The notes below the pieces were generated by a model. The model was not told the DNA's origin. It saw only the letters and a program-made list of their open reading frames with translations, and ran no database searches. From assembly GCF_026151205.1 (NCBI RefSeq), contig NC_087072.1, positions 17,563,669 through 17,623,668 of the forward strand: a stretch of 60,000 nt of DNA, given 5' to 3'. Origin of the DNA: Bolinopsis microptera (lineage: Eukaryota > Ctenophora > Tentaculata > Lobata > Bolinopsidae). Positions 57,183 through 60,000 of the stretch are shown here, piece by piece (within the stretch, counting starts at the first letter, position 1; each line of letters opens with the position of its first letter). A program made the translations under genes and the position numbers.

Positions 57183-57689
57183 GGTCTGATATCCTAGGTA
57201 AAACTAATGTAAAAGCTTATGTCCCAGGCATGTCAATATCCCGTTTAACCACACTATCCATATTGTTTGTTGAACCAGTTTTATGCGAATCATGTGGATG
57301 GAAAACTGAATTCGTATTCAGCGCCACTGTAGCTGTATTCTTGTTCTTCACTACTCTCTTCTTCTTTTACAAGTGGATCAAAGTTTACAGGTAGGAACAG
57401 TTAAGCAGATATTGGTTAATTAGATTTTGAGTCGAGATTTTAAAACATAAAATCTGATGTCGTTTGTCAAGACGTTAAATTTATTCATAAATTATAAATT
57501 CGAAATCGAATGCTAAATTTTCATATTAAGTTTAATAAATATGATTTCAATTGATATAAGTATATTAATTATATTGCCTACAGGTCGATGAGGAGAGCTA
57601 AAAATAACTGTGAAAAGGAAAAAACTAGAGCTGATAAGTTGGAAGGGGAGACAAGCTCACAGGACTCGGAGACTGAGAAACTAACTTAA
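57183..57689 (+). CDS. Last two exons of a single-pass membrane protein gene (5' partial)
   Basis: Exon 57183-57390 is preceded by the acceptor CTACAG and followed by a GTAGGA donor. Intron 57391-57583 ends TTGCCTACAG. Exon 57584-57689 ends in TAA. Spliced, one frame runs through both exons (split codon AG|G). It encodes about 45 residues with EPVLCESCGWKTEF (two Cys), a transmembrane helix (FVFSATVAVFLFFTTLFFFY), a basic stop-transfer (KWIKVYRSMRRAK), and a charged ~35-residue tail ending SSQDSETEKLT. The topology suggests a type I protein with extracellular Cys and a cytoplasmic tail. Upstream exons must lie left of 57183 but were not found. Family not recognised. Confidence 0.65.
57391..57583 (+). 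other. 193-bp GT-AG intron
   Basis: Donor CAG|GTAGGA, acceptor TTGCCTACAG|GT, AT-rich interior, phase 2. The frame is preserved only when this interval is removed. Confidence 0.65.
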
Positions 57690-57742
57690 ATCTGTTGTAT
57701 CCGGTCCTCTGATCGGCTACAGTGTACAACTCTTTGGAGTTT

Positions 57743-58150
57743 GGGGTCGTTCACATATCAGTATTAGTATTACGTAATCAGCCGAGGTAAGGGGGGAGGG
57801 GTATCCAAATGAGGGGGTATCCAAATGAAGGGGGTATCCAAATGAGGGGGGTATCCAAATGAGGGGGCTATCCAAATGAGGGGGTATCAAAATGAGGGGG
57901 TATCCAAATGAGGGGGTATCCAAATGAGGGGGTATCCAAATGAGGGGGTATCCAAATGAGGGGGTATCCAAATGAGGGGTATCCAAATGAGGGGGTATCC
58001 AAATGAGGGGTATCCAAATGAGGGGGGTATCCAAATGATTACGCTAGTGTAATTTTGATACAATAGCTATGTGTAAACAAATTATGGAGGGGGAGGGGGT
58101 TAAATTTACAATTTGTCCAAAAATTGATTACGTAATATGTGAACGACACC
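57743..58150. mobile_element. MITE M, copy 2, with internal minisatellite expansion
   Basis: Termini GGGGTCGTTCACATATCAG to TACGTAATCA and TGATTACGTAATATGTGAAC match copy 1, but the element is 408 bp against 163 bp. The difference is the tandem array 57790-58037. It lies just past the stop of the two-exon gene, probably in its 3' UTR or flank. Confidence 0.85.
57790..58037. repeat. 16-bp minisatellite (GGGGGTATCCAAATGA), about 15 copies
   Basis: The units vary only in G number and rare substitutions. The same segment is present once in MITE M copy 1 (GGGGGTTTCCAAATGATTAC), so the array arose by expansion inside the MITE. The minus-strand frame through it is a by-product. Confidence 0.92.
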
Positions 58151-58154
58151 TAAT

Positions 58155-58250
58155 TAAATTACCGGACTTTACTTAATTGGACATTAATTGGACGCTTGAG
58201 GCCTTAGCGTTCATTTTAATGTCCGTTCAAATAAAGTCTGTCTAACTCTA
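58155..58250. mobile_element. Small hairpin derived from pogo-like termini
   Basis: ACCGGACTTTACTTAATTGG to GGACGCTTGAGGCCTTAGCG to ATGTCCGTTCAAATAAAGTC folds on itself and shares the GAACGGACATTAA(A/G)ATGAACG subterminal motif of the pogo-like elements. Probable deletion derivative. Confidence 0.6.
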
Positions 58251-58744
58251 AGTCAAAACTCGTTGAAATTATTTTCCCAAACGACAAACGTATTGTCCAG
58301 GATAATGATATGACTACTTTTTAATTTCGGTCAATTTCAATTTATTTCATTAAATAATATCAACATTTTTACTGCTTTACGACTGATTTTCTTGCTTTCT
58401 GTATTAAAAATCGATTGATTATTTGAGGTAAATGAGATTTATAATGTTATAGGTGTCAGGTGATAAGTCAATAATCATAGAGTAAGTTATAAATGAGATT
58501 TCTAATGTAGAATTTGTAGATTGTAGGTGTCACAATAGTCACATACAATAAAACCCCGATTTACCGCGGAGTTTCAGGGGAAGGACAAGATTATTAAAAT
58601 GGGAAATAATTTTAATGGAAAACGATTTAAAAGGGAAACATTTAAATTGCAGATGTGGTTACGTCTTAGCTGAATCATTTTAATAAGGCAAAATTCCCGG
58701 CTTGGGATAGCAAGCGGTTAGTTCCAGACAATTATATTAGCAAT
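58251..58744. other. AT-rich intergenic stretch
   Basis: No supported gene. A fragment (AAAACCCCGATTTACCGCGG, 58551-58570) is related to the MITE at 38027-38116. Confidence 0.4.
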
Positions 58745-59069
58745 TTGACCAAAACCCATAATCATGGGTAGAGTGAACCGCTGCCAGTGTCTCTCTTTTC
58801 CAAACAAAAGAAAATGATATTAATTTGAGGAACCGTCCGCAAATGCAAATTGATACCGAGAATGAAATCGGTCGCTCGCTTTTCCCATTCAATAAGCTTT
58901 ATTACAATACGTAAGCCGTGAATGAATGGGAAACGCGAGCGACCGATTTCATTCTCGGTATCAATTTGCATTTGCGGACGGTTCCTCAAATTAATATCAT
59001 TTTCTTTTGTTTGGAAAAGAGAGACACTGGCAGCGGTTCACTCTACCCATGATTATGGGTTTTGGTCAA
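58745..59069. repeat. Repeat X, copy X4 (hairpin)
   Basis: TTGACCAAAACCCATAATCA to TGATTATGGGTTTTGGTCAA, 325 bp. The loop has the same orientation relative to the following Z as in X1-Z1. Confidence 0.92.
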
Positions 59070-60000
59070 ATATCATCTCTTTTTGATTATAATGTCAGGA
59101 TAATTTACACAGTCGAAACTTAATAAGGAGGTAATTTCAACGATTTCGAAATTTTACCTTTGAAAACGTTTCCTTGTGTTTAGGTAGGCATATCTGTCAA
59201 TAACAGACTGAATATAGCACTTTTTACTCATCCAAGTTGGCATTAAATTCATATATAATGCCATTTTAATATCGTGGGAAAGCAGAATATATTCGAAATC
59301 ACGAATGAGCACAATTCTCACCTTTCGCACGTGCAAACTTCGAGCGGACGTTGCGTGCGCATAAAATATTGAATCACCATACATTTTTGCATATTGTTAT
59401 TTAATATATAGTTTGATAAGCATGAAAAGTTTCAGAAGATTTCAAAAAGAACTTGGATCACAACGGGACTCCAAAGTTGGTAAAAATCGTGAAAATAACA
59501 ATTTTTAGTGATTTTAGCTATTTTAAATGAATTTGGGCGTGTCCCCACGTGTGCAACTTTTCGATTTTCAACTTTAAAACTAGCCTATAACACAATTTAG
59601 ACCTTTAGGAAGCAAAATTGAGCTCCACAACCCAAGGGATGGCCCAACACCAGAGAATACTAATTCACAACTTTTGTGTTTTTATAAAATTATTCTTCAA
59701 AAAAGCACAAACTTCAATAGCGAATATCTTTATGAAGGAGCAAGGTAGGAAAACTTTCCGGTAGATTTTCAGAATGCTTGAACAATTATCTAAGATAAAA
59801 ATGTCCTCAGATTTTGAATAAATTTACTTCTTAATGCTTTAAAATCAATTTGAAAAGTTGTTATTTTGTCAAAAATCAAGTTTTAAAAACATTTAAATTG
59901 ATGACGTCATCAAGTGATGATGATGACGATAAATTATTTTTCGATATAATGTAAACTAAAGTATAAACAATTATCTTTAAAACCTGTGGTTCGAAATGAC
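59070..60000 (+). repeat. Repeat Z, copy Z4, cut by the window edge
   Basis: Follows X4 exactly as Z1 follows X1 and is still aligned at the last base (AACCTGTGGTTCGAAATGAC). Whether a core and inverted Z follow lies outside the window. Confidence 0.9.

Noticed and set aside
57717-58034. 105-codon minus-strand frame (DTPSFGYPLIWIP-like repeats)
   Set aside because: It is the reverse reading of a 16-bp minisatellite inside a MITE.

Overview
This is a eukaryotic nuclear window, most likely from an invertebrate animal. It is AT-rich. It contains candidate GT-AG introns, LINE, Penelope-like and SINE retroelements, Tc1/mariner- and pogo-type DNA elements, and many foldback elements. There are no bacterial operons, rRNA genes, CRISPR arrays or clear functional tRNA genes. 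The phylum cannot be fixed; similarity to proteins I know from cnidarians and other marine invertebrates is only a hint.

Left part (1-10 kb): a long ORF, cut by the window edge, for an uncharacterised PIN-like protein with a cysteine-rich (CXC-like) tail; a degenerate RTE-like LINE; a TA-flanked DNA element (6834-7636) sitting inside a dispersed repeat whose unoccupied copy lies at 17.5 kb; and a frameshifted Penelope-like reverse transcriptase on the minus strand.

10-20 kb: an inverted-repeat element, then a LINE (A) interrupted by a 5'-truncated second LINE (B) flanked by a perfect 13-bp target duplication. The insertion happens to be in frame and gives a 556-residue chimeric reverse transcriptase ORF. 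Three tandem ~300-bp units follow, then a cluster of small hairpins and an unassigned ORF-rich patch.

20-34 kb: a mariner-like MITE with TA duplication, a pogo-like DNA transposon relic, an intact LINE ORF1-type gene without its ORF2, a tRNA-headed SINE with 13-bp duplication, and the first, oldest copies of the X, Z and Y repeats.

34.1-46.7 kb: the outstanding structure, a 12.56-kb almost perfect palindrome with arms of ~6.28 kb, essentially no spacer, and centre at 40388/40389. It is built hierarchically: X (a ~325-bp hairpin) flanks Z (~1 kb); Z and inverted Z surround an AT-rich core that carries Y (~420 bp); and the whole is mirrored again. It could be a very young palindromic amplification, an array maintained by gene conversion, or an assembly foldback.

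46.7-60 kb: a 51-bp minisatellite between 20-bp direct repeats, a second pogo-like element interrupted by a 1.36-kb palindromic element (W) with TTAA duplication, a second W copy, the last two exons of an apparent single-pass membrane protein gene (57183-57689), a MITE in its 3' flank whose internal segment has expanded into a minisatellite, and another X-Z unit running off the right edge.

Apart from the edge ORF and the two-exon gene end, nearly everything assignable is mobile or repeat DNA. Element names X, Y, Z, W, R, V, K and M are local labels used here only.
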